DNA of 64,000 bases from Flaccisagitta enflata (GCA_965153355.1 OZ231126.1:74958001-75022000); one strand, 5' to 3'. Shown: positions 1-11,021, counted from the first letter of the stretch. The notes: a model not told the origin generated them from the sequence alone. Numbers and translations are program-made.

Positions 1-316
1 TTCTGTGTCAATGAACAAATGATTTTTAAATGGATAAATCATTGTACAAAAAAATACTGTTGCCCATGAAGATTTGTTTTCAGTCTGATTAGGATGACCA
101 TTATTACTCATTCATCCCTCATAATTTCGTCATCCTCAGGTGTGCTTCATGATTTGTCGTTCAGCAATTCATTGGACAACATATTGTTCGCAGGTTGTTT
201 GGGTTAAAAAAAAAGAGAAGAAAAGAAACAAAAAAATAAACCAAATAACGTAACTTATTCCTGATTTTATCACCGCGACTGAAAATAGTGATTTTTAATC
301 ATTGAACACCTGTTAC
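1..316. other. PPIP5K intron, left edge
   Basis: Downstream intron of PPIP5K beyond exon 6. I see an A-rich run near 205-240 and nothing else recognisable. Confidence 0.5.
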
Positions 317-463
317 CTTGCAAGAATATGCGCGCAATCGTCGTAGTATTTTGCGCTGTTTTTAACGAATGAAAATCCGTTAACGTCAACCACGTAAGAA
401 ATTCTGTCCGTCCGCAATAAATCGAACCCACAAATGTTCTGTTTAAACGCCTCTACCACTTTT
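317..463 (-). CDS. PPIP5K: PPIP5K exon 6 (metal-binding end of kinase domain)
   Basis: A 147-bp exon, acceptor GTTACAG and donor GCAAG|GTAACA. It encodes [17 protein letters not shown], then [19 protein letters not shown]. The Asp of CGFDLLR and the Asp and Asn of DVNGFSFV are the magnesium-binding residues known from the human enzymes, and all are present. The frame leaves in phase 2, so more exons must follow to the left of the window. Confidence 0.95.
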
Positions 464-502
464 CTGTAACATCGAAGAGAAAGGTAAGGGTTAGGGTAAG
501 GG

Positions 503-1587
503 CAGCGGCGTAGGAGGAGGGGCGTCAGGGGCGTCAGCTGACACCCCTACAGTCGGACACAGATGGCAGTCGGACACAGATGGCAGTCTGATACAATTGT
601 TCAAAAAAAAAAAAAAAAAAATAAGGGAAAACAGACTAAAAAAAAAGAAAAAAACAAACAAATGGTACTGAAAAAGAGGTTTTACAGGGTAAGAAAAAAG
701 GAAAGAAAGAAAGATAAAAAGATAAAAAAAAAAAAAAGATAAAAACAAAAAAAAGGACCAAAAAAAAAAAAGAATGAAAGAAAAGAATGAAGAAAGAAAT
801 AAGAGAGGAAAGAAAACGGGAAAGAAAGTAAGGTCGTTTTGTCCCGTTGACTCTGAAAAATATGAAAGAAAGAGAAGGAGAAAAAAAAAAATGAGAGAAA
901 AAAGAAGTAGAAAAGAAAGTAAGGTTTTGTTTCGTTGACCCTGAAAAACTTTGCAGGCACTAGTAGTAACAGATTTGAGTCACTGTAGTGTAGATACAAA
1001 GCCAGTCTTAAATAGATCTTAAAAACTCAATAAAAATGAGTGGAAATGAATGTTATTGAAATAGGTTCCCCTCAGGGAAATATGGCCAGGGGAGGCACAC
1101 AGGCTAAGATCAGTAAATTATTTCAATCATTAAAATATGTTAGATTATTAAAAAAAAATTTATAATCAATTCTTTTTCATTTAAAGATTTTTTTTTATCT
1201 CTTAAAATTTTCCATCTTTTCATATTCTTTCTTTTTTTTCAAATACTTTTTTAATCTGATAAATTTTTTTCTATAAGATAACATTTTTTATTATCTTCAA
1301 GATATTTTTTTTCATACTTTTATCCTAGCAAATTCTTTATTCATTTTTTAAACTTTTTTTTCTTTTCTTTTCCATGATTTCTTTTCAAACTATCAAGTGA
1401 TATCTCAACTGTTTTTTTTTTTCTCTGTATTGATACCTGCACCCCTCCCCTGCAAAGATTAAACTACTCACCCACTTTTTTTAACTGTTATGCGACTAAA
1501 AACAATTATATAATGAGTCGGACACAGTATTGAGTCGGACACATTGGGTCCTGACGCCCCTGCCCATTTTCCTGCCCTACGCCGCTG
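503..1587. mobile_element. hAT-type MITE with 8-bp target duplication
   Basis: The left end CAGCGGCGTAGG and right end CCTACGCCGCTG are inverted copies. Both flanks read GGTAAGGG (495-502 and 1588-1595), an 8-bp duplication typical of hAT elements, as is a CAG…CTG terminus. The inverted similarity continues inward (GGGGCGTCAG and GAGTCGGACACA). The left half is A/G-rich and the right half T-rich. There is no transposase frame, so it is non-autonomous. It lies about 30 bp upstream of the PPIP5K exon 6 acceptor. Confidence 0.85.
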
Positions 1588-1663
1588 GGTAAGGGTAAGA
1601 TAAGGTTTGGTAAGAGGTTGCTATTTATCTTTCCCTCTGTCTCTCTCTTTTTTCTTTCTTTTT

Positions 1664-1720
1664 AGGTGCGTCAGAGCACCTCTATAACTGTCTGTGTCCG
1701 TTGGACGGTTGGTCGGTCGG

Positions 1721-1764
<44 letters not shown>

Positions 1765-2122
1765 AACCGGGGGACTTTACCCGGGCTTGATAAGCATGAA
1801 TCGGCATCTGATTTTCAGAGAGGCCATTCGATCCACCACATAGGGCCATGCCACTGGATCATTTTGTGTAAGACTCCTGTCGATGTCATGTCAATGTGTT
1901 GTGTGCTTCAACCGTAAGGGGAGCATTATTTCAATCATAAGGGCACGCTCAGCTAGCAATGCTACGTCAGAGCAGGGGACGCAGACGGGGATCGATCCCG
2001 CGCCCTTCGATACCGAAGGCAAGAACCGTAACCACTCGGTCACCACGGTCGCTCGGTTGGTTGGTCGGTAAGGCATTCGTTCGACGATCCACACGTCGCA
2101 CCTTATTGGCCTACTTGGCCTT

Positions 2123-2125
<3 letters not shown>
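1664..2125 (+). mobile_element. Family A (HINE-like) element A1
   Basis: Starts after a T-run with AGGTGCGTCAGAGCACCTC, a self-complementary word. It ends with ACGTCGCACCT, then the hairpin GGCC-TACTT-GGCC and TTGTT. The inner 3' word pairs with the 5' word at 8 of 9 positions. The core has a (GTT)n tract at 1721-1763, a tRNA-like SINE head and short GGTTGGTCGG repeats. Confidence 0.65.
1981..2052 (-). repeat. tRNA-like SINE head
   Basis: On the minus strand, TGACCGAGTGG (A-box-like, 2032-2042) is followed 44 nt later by GGATCGATCCC (B-box-like, 1988-1998). Between them is an anticodon-arm-like stem CCTTCG…CGAAGG. This is the spacing of a tRNA-derived pol III promoter. There is no clean acceptor stem, so it is a SINE head rather than a tRNA gene. 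Confidence 0.5.

Positions 2126-2126
<1 letters not shown>

Positions 2127-2210
<84 letters not shown>
2127..2210. repeat. (TC)n microsatellite
   Basis: Perfect dinucleotide run between family A element A1 and the PPIP5K exon 5 donor. Confidence 0.98.
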
Positions 2211-2213
<3 letters not shown>

Positions 2214-2218
2214 CTTAC

Positions 2219-2358
2219 GTGCATATTTGTTTTTCTCTATTTTTGAGAATGACGGGATATCTCAGTTCTTTGCCATCCTCGTCTCTCTCTACAATGCCAT
2301 CGAGTGCTGGGGACTTCCTTGCCTCTGCGTGTGCATATTTTGGACCCACAGTGTAAAC
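2219..2358 (-). CDS. PPIP5K: PPIP5K exon 5
   Basis: A 140-bp exon, acceptor AAATAG and donor CAC|GTAAGA. It encodes [20 protein letters not shown] and then GKELRYPVI. The [18 protein letters not shown] segment is almost invariant in PPIP5K. A (GA)n tract on the gene strand starts about 10 bases after the donor. Confidence 0.95.
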
Positions 2359-2560
2359 CTATTTAAAATTCAAATCGTCATGTCATAAACTGCCGATAAT
2401 CCAGATGCAGTGTATTGACTAGTGTTATTCTTGATAAGTGAAGAATTCATTAGTCAGTTTTTCACTTCCATACGCTATACCCTAACGTCCCAGCCTCAGT
2501 GCCATGGTCCATGTCATATGGCTCAACCTCCAACTTCTTCCCTGCTGTCTTTTAACTTCC

Positions 2561-3363
2561 AGGCAGATTCTCCTATAAACCGGCCCGGCCAAAATCAAGC
2601 GCCTGATTGAGTTAACATTGAAAAAAATAACATAATTCAATGATAGTTGCATCTATCAGCTTGAAATTTTGGTTGCAGGCTCAGAATTTGATACTCTTTC
2701 AAGTTATAATGAAAAAATCACTTAAAGTCTTGAACTGTGTTCAATTATATAAATTTTTGTGAAAAACAGTGTGACATAGTGTGACAAGGTGTTAACTCGA
2801 TAGGACACTTTCTTAAAAAATCAATATCTCCGGCTAGAAATGACATAAAGTTCTGAAATTTGGCATGTAACCTGGGTTATGTCTTTACTTGACAGAGGAA
2901 AAAAAAAATTAACATCATACTTAGAAATATGTTTTTTTTACATATTGTATATTACTATATCAAGATGAGATATTTAATCATTTTTGACAAATCAACTATG
3001 AATTAAATTTTTGCATAGTAAATGTCCATCAGTCACCATCAAATTTTTGATGCTTCTTTAGGGATACCAATGGTACAAAAATGACCTATTGTTGGAAAGG
3101 CTTGACAATTTTTTTATGTTTTTATCATAATAGATAAGAAGTGTGACACAAGTGTGACAGGAAAAATAGGCTGTTTTGGCTCTACTTTTGGCCACCTAAC
3201 CTATCAAAATCATGAGTCTGAAGGATGTATGTTGAGCACTTTGTCTGAAGGGATGTCTAAGAACAGCTTTCATCATTGACAGAATGATTGGTGGAAGAAA
3301 ACTGTGTATTTTTGCCGCCAAATCATGTTTTTCAGCCGGCCCACTTTATAGGAGAAATTGCCT
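2561..3363. mobile_element. MITE with AGGCA…TGCCT ends (family M1)
   Basis: The ends AGGCAGATTCTCCTATAAAC and its counterpart AGGCAATTTCTCCTATAAAG (reverse strand) are inverted copies, followed by GGCCCGGC and GGGCCGGC. The interior is AT-rich with no frame. A homologous copy in the opposite orientation lies at 39811-43425, interrupted there by a LINE. I could not define a target duplication. Confidence 0.75.
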
Positions 3364-3487
3364 CCATTATTCCATCCCTCTGCTTGATACTTCTTTCTCT
3401 ATTTAGAAATATCATTAAATATAATTAAATATGAGAGTATATTGGCTTCAAATGCGTTGTGAGAGGGGGAAATCTAAATTCGAAATT

Positions 3488-3620
3488 AACAAGGCCGGAT
3501 ACTCGGCAATCCAGTTGCGGACTGTTGGGCAGGAGCAGCAAGTTTAGAAATATTTCGGACCGACGGACAGACGGACCGACCGACACGGCAAGGTGTAGAG
3601 TCGCGTGTCCGCGCCTAAAA
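3488..3620 (-). mobile_element. Family A element A2
   Basis: Read on the minus strand it starts with a variant 5' word (GCGCGGACACGCGACTC), has short GTCGGTC-type repeats and ends with the reverse complement of AACAAGGCCGGATAC. Only about 130 bp long. Confidence 0.6.
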
Positions 3621-3942
3621 CCTGAATGCGATTTTGAGTTACGAAATGGTGTGATAGTGGCAGAGGTGGGCTTCTGATGGCTGATTGGGTCGAGAAAGAG
3701 AACGGCCAGTTGGAAGGGGCAGGTGGGGTCACCATTATCTATAATTTTAAGACTGACCCGAACATCATCCTTCGTATCGGTCCGAGGGCGTAGAAGGACT
3801 GAATTGGGTCAAAAAGGGCGTTGAGAGGGCGGGAGGGAAGACTACCATAAATCAGTCTTTCTATCATTCTGTTAATGGCTTGCGGAAGTTAGAGGTTCAG
3901 AAAGGAGGAAGGAGAGGAAAGAACTATAAACTGATGTTTGAC
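3621..3942. other. PPIP5K intron, nothing recognised
   Basis: Mixed sequence between element A2 and PPIP5K exon 4. I see no repeat structure or coding signal. Confidence 0.4.
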
Positions 3943-4048
3943 CTTGATATCCTTTCCATCGGTTGGAGTGAACTCTTCATAAATATAGGATTTGTCTCGC
4001 CGTATATTTGATTCGGTTGAATAAATGCTGCTTCTTGATCCAACTTTT
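3943..4048 (-). CDS. PPIP5K: PPIP5K exon 4
   Basis: A 106-bp exon. The acceptor is TCACAG; the donor is AAG|GTCAAA, a weak donor, chosen because the next exon starts in phase with the expected Val-Tyr. It encodes [17 protein letters not shown] and then [16 protein letters not shown]. These match KIGSRSSVYSPES and SYIYEEFMPTDGTDVK of vertebrate PPIP5Ks. The intron upstream of it is 6.4 kb and carries most of the mobile elements of this gene. Confidence 0.93.
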
Positions 4049-4221
4049 CTGTGATATATAAGGATGAGATCATGGTTAACTTGGTTGTCGCGATAAAAAA
4101 AAATGAGTCGCATGTTTATTGAGAGATAAAACCGACACAAAAAAAAAAATAAAAAAATAAAAAAAAATTTATTTTATTGGAAAGGTTAAAAAAAATCATT
4201 TCTGGTCTGATTTATACAATG

Positions 4222-4775
4222 TTAACAATGTTGCCCTCGGATGATTTGTTGAATTTTGGTTAATAAAGTAACAATTATTGCCCTAACTACATTTGGTAAG
4301 CGGTTTGCTTTTGGGTTAGATTCAGAAAGTGTTTTTCAGATTCTGTTTCATGGAAAACTAGGAGTGATGCGCGTAGTAACTAGTCAGTGAGGGTTCACAA
4401 GGCCCTTTTCCATTTATTCAAGTTGGGTATAGTGAGGGATATTGTTTCACTTTTCATACTACTCAGTACCTTGGATTGGAATGTCCGGCGGTCGCATTAA
4501 GCTTGACCTCGATTCTATCCTCTAAGGGTATGGTTTCTTAACAATGTTGCCCTCGGGTGATTTGTTGAATTTTGGTTAATAAAGTAACAATTATTGCCCT
4601 AACTACATTTGGTAAGCGGTTTGCTTTTGGGTTAGATTCAGAAAGTGTTTTTCAGATTCTGTTTCATGGAAAACTAGGAGTGATGCGCGTAGTAACTAGT
4701 CAGTGAGGGTTCACAAGGCCCTTTTCCATTTATTCAAGTTGGGTATAGTGAGGGATATTGTTTCACTTTTCATAC
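4222..4775. repeat. 238-bp direct duplication
   Basis: Positions 4222-4459 and 4538-4775 are nearly identical over 238 bp, with an offset of 316; I noticed one difference (CGGATGATT versus CGGGTGATT). The 78 bp between them are unrelated. A diverged fragment of the unit's end (TGGGTATAGTGAGG…) recurs near 27977, so the unit may be part of a dispersed repeat. Confidence 0.9.
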
Positions 4776-4925
4776 AAATAATTCAGAAGCTTGAGTCCTC
4801 CAAAGAGCAAACCTATTTTGCTAAAATGCACCTTCAAACTATGGGATTGCAAAATTAAAACCGGCAATATCTTTACAGTCAAACTGATACCATTTTTAGA
4901 AGGAGAATGAAATAAATTTTTTCTA

Positions 4926-4985
4926 ATAAACAAGGCCGGATACGCGGCTACCCTAGTCGCGTGCGGGTGGGCAGGAGCAGTGCTG
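4926..4985 (-). mobile_element. Family A 3'-end fragment A3
   Basis: Contains AACAAGGCCGGATACGCGGC and then GTCGCGTGCGGGTGGGCAGG, the inner end of family A, with no matching 5' end nearby. A truncated copy. Confidence 0.6.
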
Positions 4986-5067
4986 GAGAAGGTCACTAGG
5001 GCATCATGGCAGGAGCCGTATGCTTGATCATCCCGCCAAATAGCTCAAAATGCCAAAAAAGTGATTA

Positions 5068-5115
5068 GTCGCAAAAGCGTTAGATGGTCAGCGGTACCCG
5101 TGCCCTGCCTTAGTA
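5068..5115 (-). mobile_element. Family B 3'-end fragment
   Basis: Contains GTCGCAAAAGCGTTAGATGG and TCAGCGGTACCCGTGCCCTG, the outer end of family B, without the rest of the element. Confidence 0.6.
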
Positions 5116-5412
5116 GGTTTTGGTTGAACTTGAGGGGGGAGCACACAATCAATCAGATTTTTAAGTGATGGGAAAAAAATCGGGATCTTCTAGGTTTCTC
5201 AATGTTGATCCATTTTCACCCTTTTTCCTTGTCTTACTCCAAGATATAATAATAAGTCTGATGCGCGTAATTGCGCAATTGACTATGAGCAGAGATTAAG
5301 CTCAATCTCTGACTTTTTGAGTATGCAAATCAAGCCTAGACTTACTTTTGCGCTTTATATTTCTTCAGTAAAACTCTGCGCTTGTAATTATTGGGATTCA
5401 ATTACTCTGGTT

Positions 5413-6534
5413 CAGGCCTGTATATAGTTGCATATTCCCCCCCCCCCGGCAGGGGGGGAATAAAATCAAAGGATTTGGAAATGGGGAAGAAAATCAAAAG
5501 GGAGAAAAACCAAAAACAAAATAGTCGCAAAAGCGTTAGATGGTCAGCGGTACCCGTGGCCCCTATGTGAGTATATGTGGGTGTATGATGGTGAGAGGGG
5601 CAGCGGCCCCGAAGGGGCCGATGACCTATGCTTGGTGAGTTATGAAGCTCTAGGGTCGAATTTGAGCATCAATAATGGGATTTGAGCCTCAAGGCTGTGA
5701 TTTGTGCCTCAAGGCTGTGATTTTAGCCTCGACACTGCAATTTGAGCCCCAAGGCAGGGATTTTAGGCTTGAGGCTAGGATTTGAGGCCTTAGACTAGGA
5801 TAAAACACTCAAGGCTGGGATTTGAGTCTCTAGGCTGGGATTTGAGCCTCGAGGCTGGGATTTGAGCCTCGAGGTTGGAATTTGAGCCACGAGGCTGTGA
5901 TTTGAGGCTTGAGGCTGGGATTTGAGGTTTTAGGCTGTGATTTGAGCCTCAAGGCTGTGATTTGAGCCTCAAGGCTGGGATTTGAGGCTTTTGGCTTGGA
6001 TTTGAGCCTTGAGGCTAGGATATGGGCCTCTAGACTGAGATTTGAGCCTCAAGGTTGGGATTTGAGCCTCAGGGTTTAGAATTGAGCCTTAAGGTTGGGA
6101 TTTGAGCCTCTAGGCTAGGATTTGAGCCTCTAGGCTAGGATTTGGGCCTTAAGGCTAGAATTTGGGCATCGAGACTAGGATTTGGGCCTGGAGACTAGGA
6201 TTAGGGCCCCAAAGCCAGGATATGAGCTTCGAAGGGGGTGGACGGAGAAGAAGAAGAAGGAGAAGGAGAAGAAGGAAAAATTTCCCCTATGTGTGAAAGC
6301 ATAGGTCATCGGCCCCTTCGGGGCCGCTGCCCAAAAGTAAAGAAGATATTACACTTTGGGCAGTACTAAAATGTAATATTAAGTCACCACAACACTATTT
6401 AATACTATTTAAACCAAAATATTACTATAAAGGGGGTATATGGGGAAGGAAAACAAATGTATTTCGACCCCGTGGGGAAGAAAATCAAAGGACCAGGGGG
6501 GGGGAAAGAAATCAAAGGTTGTGCAACTATATAC
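5413..6534. mobile_element. hAT-like MITE (CAGG…TATA family) split by family B element
   Basis: The left end CAGGCCTGTATATAGTTGCA and right end TGCAACTATATAC are inverted. Both are followed inward by long C or G runs and AAAATCAAAGG. The same ends and interior occur in the uninterrupted copy at 30996-31306. Family B element B1 sits inside. The right end is truncated and abuts the LINE fragment. Confidence 0.65.
5521..6332 (-). mobile_element. Family B (HINE-like) element B1
   Basis: The outer end ATAGTCGCAAAAGCGTTAGA is followed by GGGCAGCGGCCCCGAAGGGG, then about 30 units of a 20-bp repeat (GGGATTTGAGCCTCGAGGCT type). It ends with the reverse-complement block CGGCCCCTTCGGGGCCGCTG then CCC. 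The GCATAGGTCATCGG and CCGATGACCTATGC blocks are also inverted. Family-wide features: a GAA-loop hairpin, a minisatellite core and no coding frame. Confidence 0.75.
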
Positions 6535-7724
6535 TTCGAAGGGATATTCAACACGGATATGTGCCCTGTGATTTTTTATCTGGTGTGATAACTCCCGTAG
6601 TAAAAGATACTGAAGGTGACATCTCGTCTACGACTAACTATCGAGCAATAACTCTAAGTGTAGTTTTTGCCTCTATGTTTGAATCGGCAATCTTGAACAA
6701 AATTGGTTATATGTTGAAAACTGATCATTTACAATTCGGTTACAAGACGAAGCATTCTTGTTCTCATGCTGTATATGTTATGCGTACATGTATTGATTAT
6801 TTCACTCAAACTGGATCCAATGTATTCACTGCTTTTTTGGACTGCTCAAAAGGGTTTGATAAGGTGGACCATAATGGTATTTTTTTGAAACTGATTGATC
6901 GAAATGTTCCTCTTTGCTTTTTAGAGGTAATAATTTACTGGTATAGTAATCTTTCGAGCGTAGTAAAATGGAACAATGTTATAAGTGAATCTTTTTTAGT
7001 CACTTCTGGTGTTTGTCAGGGTGGAATACTCAGCCCACGATTGTTACGTAATTCAAAAGCTGGATGTCACATTGCTGAATTATTTGTTGCAGCGATCATG
7101 TATGCGGATGACTTGGCCCTTTTAGCGCCAACAAGAAGTTCTTTACAAATATTGTTGGACGTTTGTCAGAAATATGGTATGGAATGGTGCATAACTTACA
7201 ACCCGTCAAAGACAAATTTGATGACGTTTGGAAAACCTGTAGTCTATCAACCTTTGAATTTAAATGGCGTTCCGATTAACACAGTGTCTGAATGCAAATA
7301 TCTCGGTGTCTATGTCCTTGCAGGAAAAGATTTCTCTACCTCATCAAGAAAGCCGTTGTCATCTTTTTACTGTAGTGCCAACACGATCTTGAATATATTG
7401 AATAAGCCCAGTGAACAGGTTTTAATGCAATTACTGTATACGAATTGTGTACCGATATTGACCTATGCATGTGAAGTGAAAGTGTTTACCGGTCGTGAAA
7501 TGACAAGATATGATGTAGCTCTAAATGATTGTATTAGAAAAATATTTTCTTTTCATCGTTGGGAGAGTACAAGAGAATTACGGCGATCTTTCGGCTACGA
7601 TTCTATCACAGAAATTTTTGCTAAACGACAAACAAACTTTTTTCGCTGTTTACGGTTGACATGCAATCCAATTTTAGTCAAATTGAGATCATTGACGCTT
7701 ACTCAATCTGTTAACGATACGTAA
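6519..7724 (+). pseudogene. Non-LTR retrotransposon reverse transcriptase, 5'-truncated and internally deleted
   Basis: An open frame of 401 codons. Visible RT blocks are TNYRAITL (about residue 38), FLDCSKGFDKVDH (motif A, about 107), VCQGGILSP (motif B, about 166) and MYADDLALLAP (motif C, about 193). After SPRLL the frame jumps to NSKAGCHI. The family normally has a segment of roughly 10-20 residues there (F-V-Y-DDL-type), so an in-frame deletion is likely. No endonuclease domain; the 5' side is cut by a MITE near 6534. It lies antisense in the PPIP5K intron and is presumably dead. Confidence 0.85.
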
Positions 7725-7919
7725 TTTGCTCCTACTTTACCATTTTTTTTTCTCACGTACTACTTAAATGTTCTCTTTTGTTACTGTATGATGCATTGTA
7801 TGTTCTGTCGCTAATTATGCTGACGAAAACATGACATATATATGCACCCCTGCAGTCTGGTTTACTTGGGCCAATTGTGTTTGAGAAATATGAGTAATAG
7901 CTTGTGTAGGGCGATTTTT
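7725..7919 (+). other. Probable 3' tail of the LINE fragment
   Basis: AT-rich sequence between the RT stop and family B element B2. No polyA or tandem tail is clear. Confidence 0.35.
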
Positions 7920-8664
7920 GGGCAGCGGCCCCGAAGGGGACGAAGTCCTGTAGAACACAGGGGGAATCTGTCCGTCCGTCCGTACGTCCATCCCCCCCCA
8001 GCTCCATCCTCAGGGCTTCGTCTCCTTTGGGGCCCAAATCTAAACTGTATGGCTCAAATCTAAGCAAAATAGCCCAAATCCAAGCAAAATGGTCCTAATC
8101 TGGCTAGAGAACCTGAATTCTGGTCTGAATTCTATCATTTTAGCCCCTTGGACCTAGATTTTGGCTTCTAGTACTTAGATTCTGGCTTCTAAAACCCACA
8201 TCCTAGCATTAGAGACCAAGATTCTGGCCTCTGCGACCAAGATTCTGGCCTGTAAGACCTAAATCCTAGTCTCAGAGACCCAAATCCTGGCCTTAGAGAC
8301 TCAAATCCTGGCCTCTGAGTCCGAGAAATTTGTCTCTGAGACCAAATGTTGGCCTTAGAGACCAAGATCCTGGCCTGCTCCCTTCTTGACCTAACCTTCA
8401 AACTACTCATGAAGGGCATGGGTACCGTTCTCCAAATACTGCATTTTATCATCTCTCCACGTTATTCAATGAGAGTTTGAATAACCTGGCATCCTGAACA
8501 GAAGAAAGCCAGACTGAAGGACGGACGGACGGACAGACAGATTCCCTGTTCTACAGGACTTCGTCCCCTTCGGGGCCGCTGCCCTGCTCCCCCTTAACAT
8601 AAATCACATACTGCTCAAGCAGGGCACGGGTACCGCTGACCACTTACTGCCTTTGGGCTGCTAT
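7920..8664 (+). mobile_element. Family B element B2
   Basis: After a T-run it starts with GGGCAGCGGCCCCGAAGGGG, followed by ACGAAGTCCTGTAGAACAC. A core of about 20-bp CCAAATC/CTGGCCT units follows. Then come the inverted block ending GGGGCCGCTGCCC, the stem-loop GCCCTGCT…AGCAGGGC and ACGGGTACCGCTGACCAC. Tetranucleotide GGAC/GTCC runs occur at both inner borders. Confidence 0.75.
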
Positions 8665-8710
8665 TAACTCTCAACAGTTGGATTTTTTTTCTCATTACGA
8701 TGGACTGTGG

Positions 8711-9214
8711 AGCAGGGCAGCGGCCCCTAAGGGGTCGATGACCTATGCTTTCACACATATAGGGGATTTTTTCCTCCTCCCCCTCCTCCTCCTCCTCCTC
8801 CTCCTCCTCCATCCCTTCCCCTCAAATCCCAGTCTCGAGGCCCAAATTCCAGTCTTGAGGCCCAAATCCCAGTCTCAAGGCCCAAATCCCATCCTCAAGG
8901 CCCAAATCCGTGCATCAAGGCCCAAATCCTAGCCTGGAGGCTGAGATTTGGGCCTCAAGGCTGGGTTCTGGGCCTGTTGGCTGAGATTTTTACCTTGAGG
9001 CTGAGATTTGGGCTTCAAGACTGAAATCTGGGCCTCCAGGCTAGGATTTAGGCCTTGGGGCTAGGATTTGGGCCTTGAGGCTGGGATTTGGGCCTCAAGA
9101 CTGGGGTTTGGGCCTCGAGACTGGAATTTGGGCCTCGAGACTGGAATTTGAGGGGGAGAAATCCCCCATATGCGTGAAAGCACAGGTCATCAACCCCTTT
9201 GGGGCTGCTGCCCA
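8711..9214 (-). mobile_element. Family B element B3 with inverted core
   Basis: Bounded by GCAGGGCAGCGGCCCC and GGGGCTGCTGCCC AAAA. The core repeats read CCCAAATCCCAG up to about 8935 and then turn to GGGATTTGGGCC, so the array is head-to-head. A (CTC)n tract lies at 8775-8811. Confidence 0.7.
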
Positions 9215-9302
9215 AAAGGGGACCAACCGACTAACCGACTTATCGACCAACCAACTGACGGGGTGTAGAGTCACGTTGCACGCGACTTACTATACATCCA
9301 AG

Positions 9303-9869
9303 TATCGCACATGGTCAGCAGTACCCAATGCCCTGCTGAGAGTGATCCAGTGAAGAAGTAGAATGAGAGCAGGGCAGCGGCCCCAAAGGGCCAATGTCCT
9401 GTAAAACACAGGGGGGAATTTCCAGACATCCTGAGGGGCATATTTCAGGCCTTAGATGACTGATTTAGGCCTAAGAAGGCATATTTGAAGGCTGGAGGGC
9501 AGAATTAAGGCTTTGAGAGTAGATTTGAGATTTGGAGGGGAAATTTGAGTCACGGAGGGCTGATTTGATGCTTGGAGGGCTAATTGAAGGTCTGGAGAGC
9601 AGATTTGAGGTCTGGAGGTCAGATTTGAGGCGGGGGGGGGGGGCTGATTTGAAGCCTGTAAGGCTGATTTGAGGCCTGGAAGGCTGATTTCAGGCCTGGA
9701 GGGCTAAATTGGGGGTTGGTAGGGCAAATTTTAGTCCTTGATAGCCAACAGGGGGGACGGAAGGACAGACGGAAGGATGGATGTAAGGACGTAAGGACAG
9801 ACAGAAAGACGGACGGAAGGAAATTCCCCCTGTGTTCTACAGGACATCGGCCCTTTGGGGCCGCTGCCC
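9303..9869 (-). mobile_element. Family B element B4
   Basis: ATGGTCAGCAGTACCC, then the stem-loop GCCCTGCT…AGCAGGGC, then GGGCAGCGGCCCCAAAGGG. A core of about 20-bp AGGCCTGGAGGGC-type units follows, with GGAC repeats, ending CCCTTTGGGGCCGCTGCCC. The terminal hairpin stem has changed on both sides relative to B1. Confidence 0.7.
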
Positions 9870-9946
9870 AAAAAGGAAAGGATTTTTGAAGAGCTCCGCA
9901 ACAGTCTAGTGTTTCAATAATTTTTTTCTCCCCGATTTGATAGTGG

Positions 9947-10159
9947 AACAAGGCCGGATACACGGCTACCGAAGTCGCGTGCGGGTGGGCAGGGGCCATA
10001 TTTGAGGCCACTCCATCATTTGGGCAGGAGCAGTAAGGCCAAAGACCCCAAAAAAATAAAAAAAAGTAAAGTGTGACGGACGGACGGACGGACGGACCGA
10101 CCGACGGACCGACGGACCGACAAAGCGGGTTGTAGAGTCGCGTAGCACGCGACTAAAAA
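9947..10159 (-). mobile_element. Family A element A4
   Basis: On the minus strand: AGTCGCGTGCTACGCGACTC, a (GTCC/GTCG)n core, then GCACGCGACT, GGCCG hairpin and CTTGTT. The inner word matches the 5' word at 10 of 10 positions. Confidence 0.75.
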
Positions 10160-10434
10160 CCCACTCAAACCTGCGTCTTTTTTTTGTTCGCGTTTTACCT
10201 CTGGAGTTGTCGGCGTGGTGGTCGTTTTTCATATATTCTAGCGTGTATGTAACTCTACAGGTCGATTTTAGCTCAGTTGGTCGGTCGGTAACCCAGTGAG
10301 TTTTTTGCTTGCTTGCAACGCAGCTATACACCAATGTTCATCTTGACAGACCTTATGCTTTGGAAAATGGGAAGCTCACATGAATAGCCCTCGATCTTTC
10401 AGCTCCTTGCGATGAAAGCATCTCTCATGCTCAC

Positions 10435-10616
10435 CTGAATAGCCTCTGACTTCCTCCACCTTGCGAGGAAGGGTAGTAGATGAAGACGTTGTGATCTTCG
10501 GCATCGACGGGCTTCTCGACGAAGGGTTTGGGGAAGACAGTTCCGTTGACGATGATGCTGTCATAATCTTCTTTGATGTCAGCTGACTCGGGATTTATGG
10601 GATCGCGTAGTAAAAC
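10435..10616 (-). CDS. PPIP5K: PPIP5K exon 3 (ATP-grasp glycine loop)
   Basis: A 182-bp exon, acceptor TTCTAG and donor TTCAG|GTGAGC. It encodes [15 protein letters not shown], then [20 protein letters not shown] and [18 protein letters not shown]. The KPFVEKP segment with the [13 protein letters not shown] loop is the nucleotide-binding signature of PPIP5K kinase domains. It ends with two bases of an Arg codon completed by exon 4. Confidence 0.96.
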
Positions 10617-10736
10617 CTAGAACATACGCATCCATGGATTGCAATGTCAAATGGTTTGTCTTTTTGTCTGTCTCTCTTTCTGTCTGGCTGTCTGTGTGTC
10701 CGTTTGTCTGTATGCCTATCTGTACGTCTATCTCAC

Positions 10737-10954
10737 CTCATATTTCGGGACATTAACGCCGGCGTTTTGCAGCACTTTATGTGTGTAAACTCTGTCTTGC
10801 AGCAGAATTTGTTGTTCCAGGTCGTTGATGACAAAAGGCTTTCTGAGTTTGGCGTAGGCGATGGCGCGATCCAGCGGAAAGCCAGACGAAAAAAAGGACA
10901 ACAGAGCGTCGCAAATTGGCCAAGTTTCCGGCGCTTCGTTCAGAATCATTTGCT
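10737..10954 (-). CDS. PPIP5K: PPIP5K exon 2
   Basis: A 218-bp exon, acceptor CCCTAG and donor GAG|GTGAGA, entering in phase 1 and leaving in phase 0. It encodes EQMILNEAPETWPICD, then [20 protein letters not shown], then NDLEQQILLQDR. These match the [34 protein letters not shown] and NDLEMQYLIQDR stretches of human PPIP5K2 almost residue for residue. This is part of the RimK-like N-terminal subdomain of the ATP-grasp fold. Confidence 0.95.
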
Positions 10955-11021
10955 CTAGGGAAAATAAAACATTGAAAATTGTGTATGTGTATTGTCCTTG
11001 TCACGTCCTTGGATAGTAATA

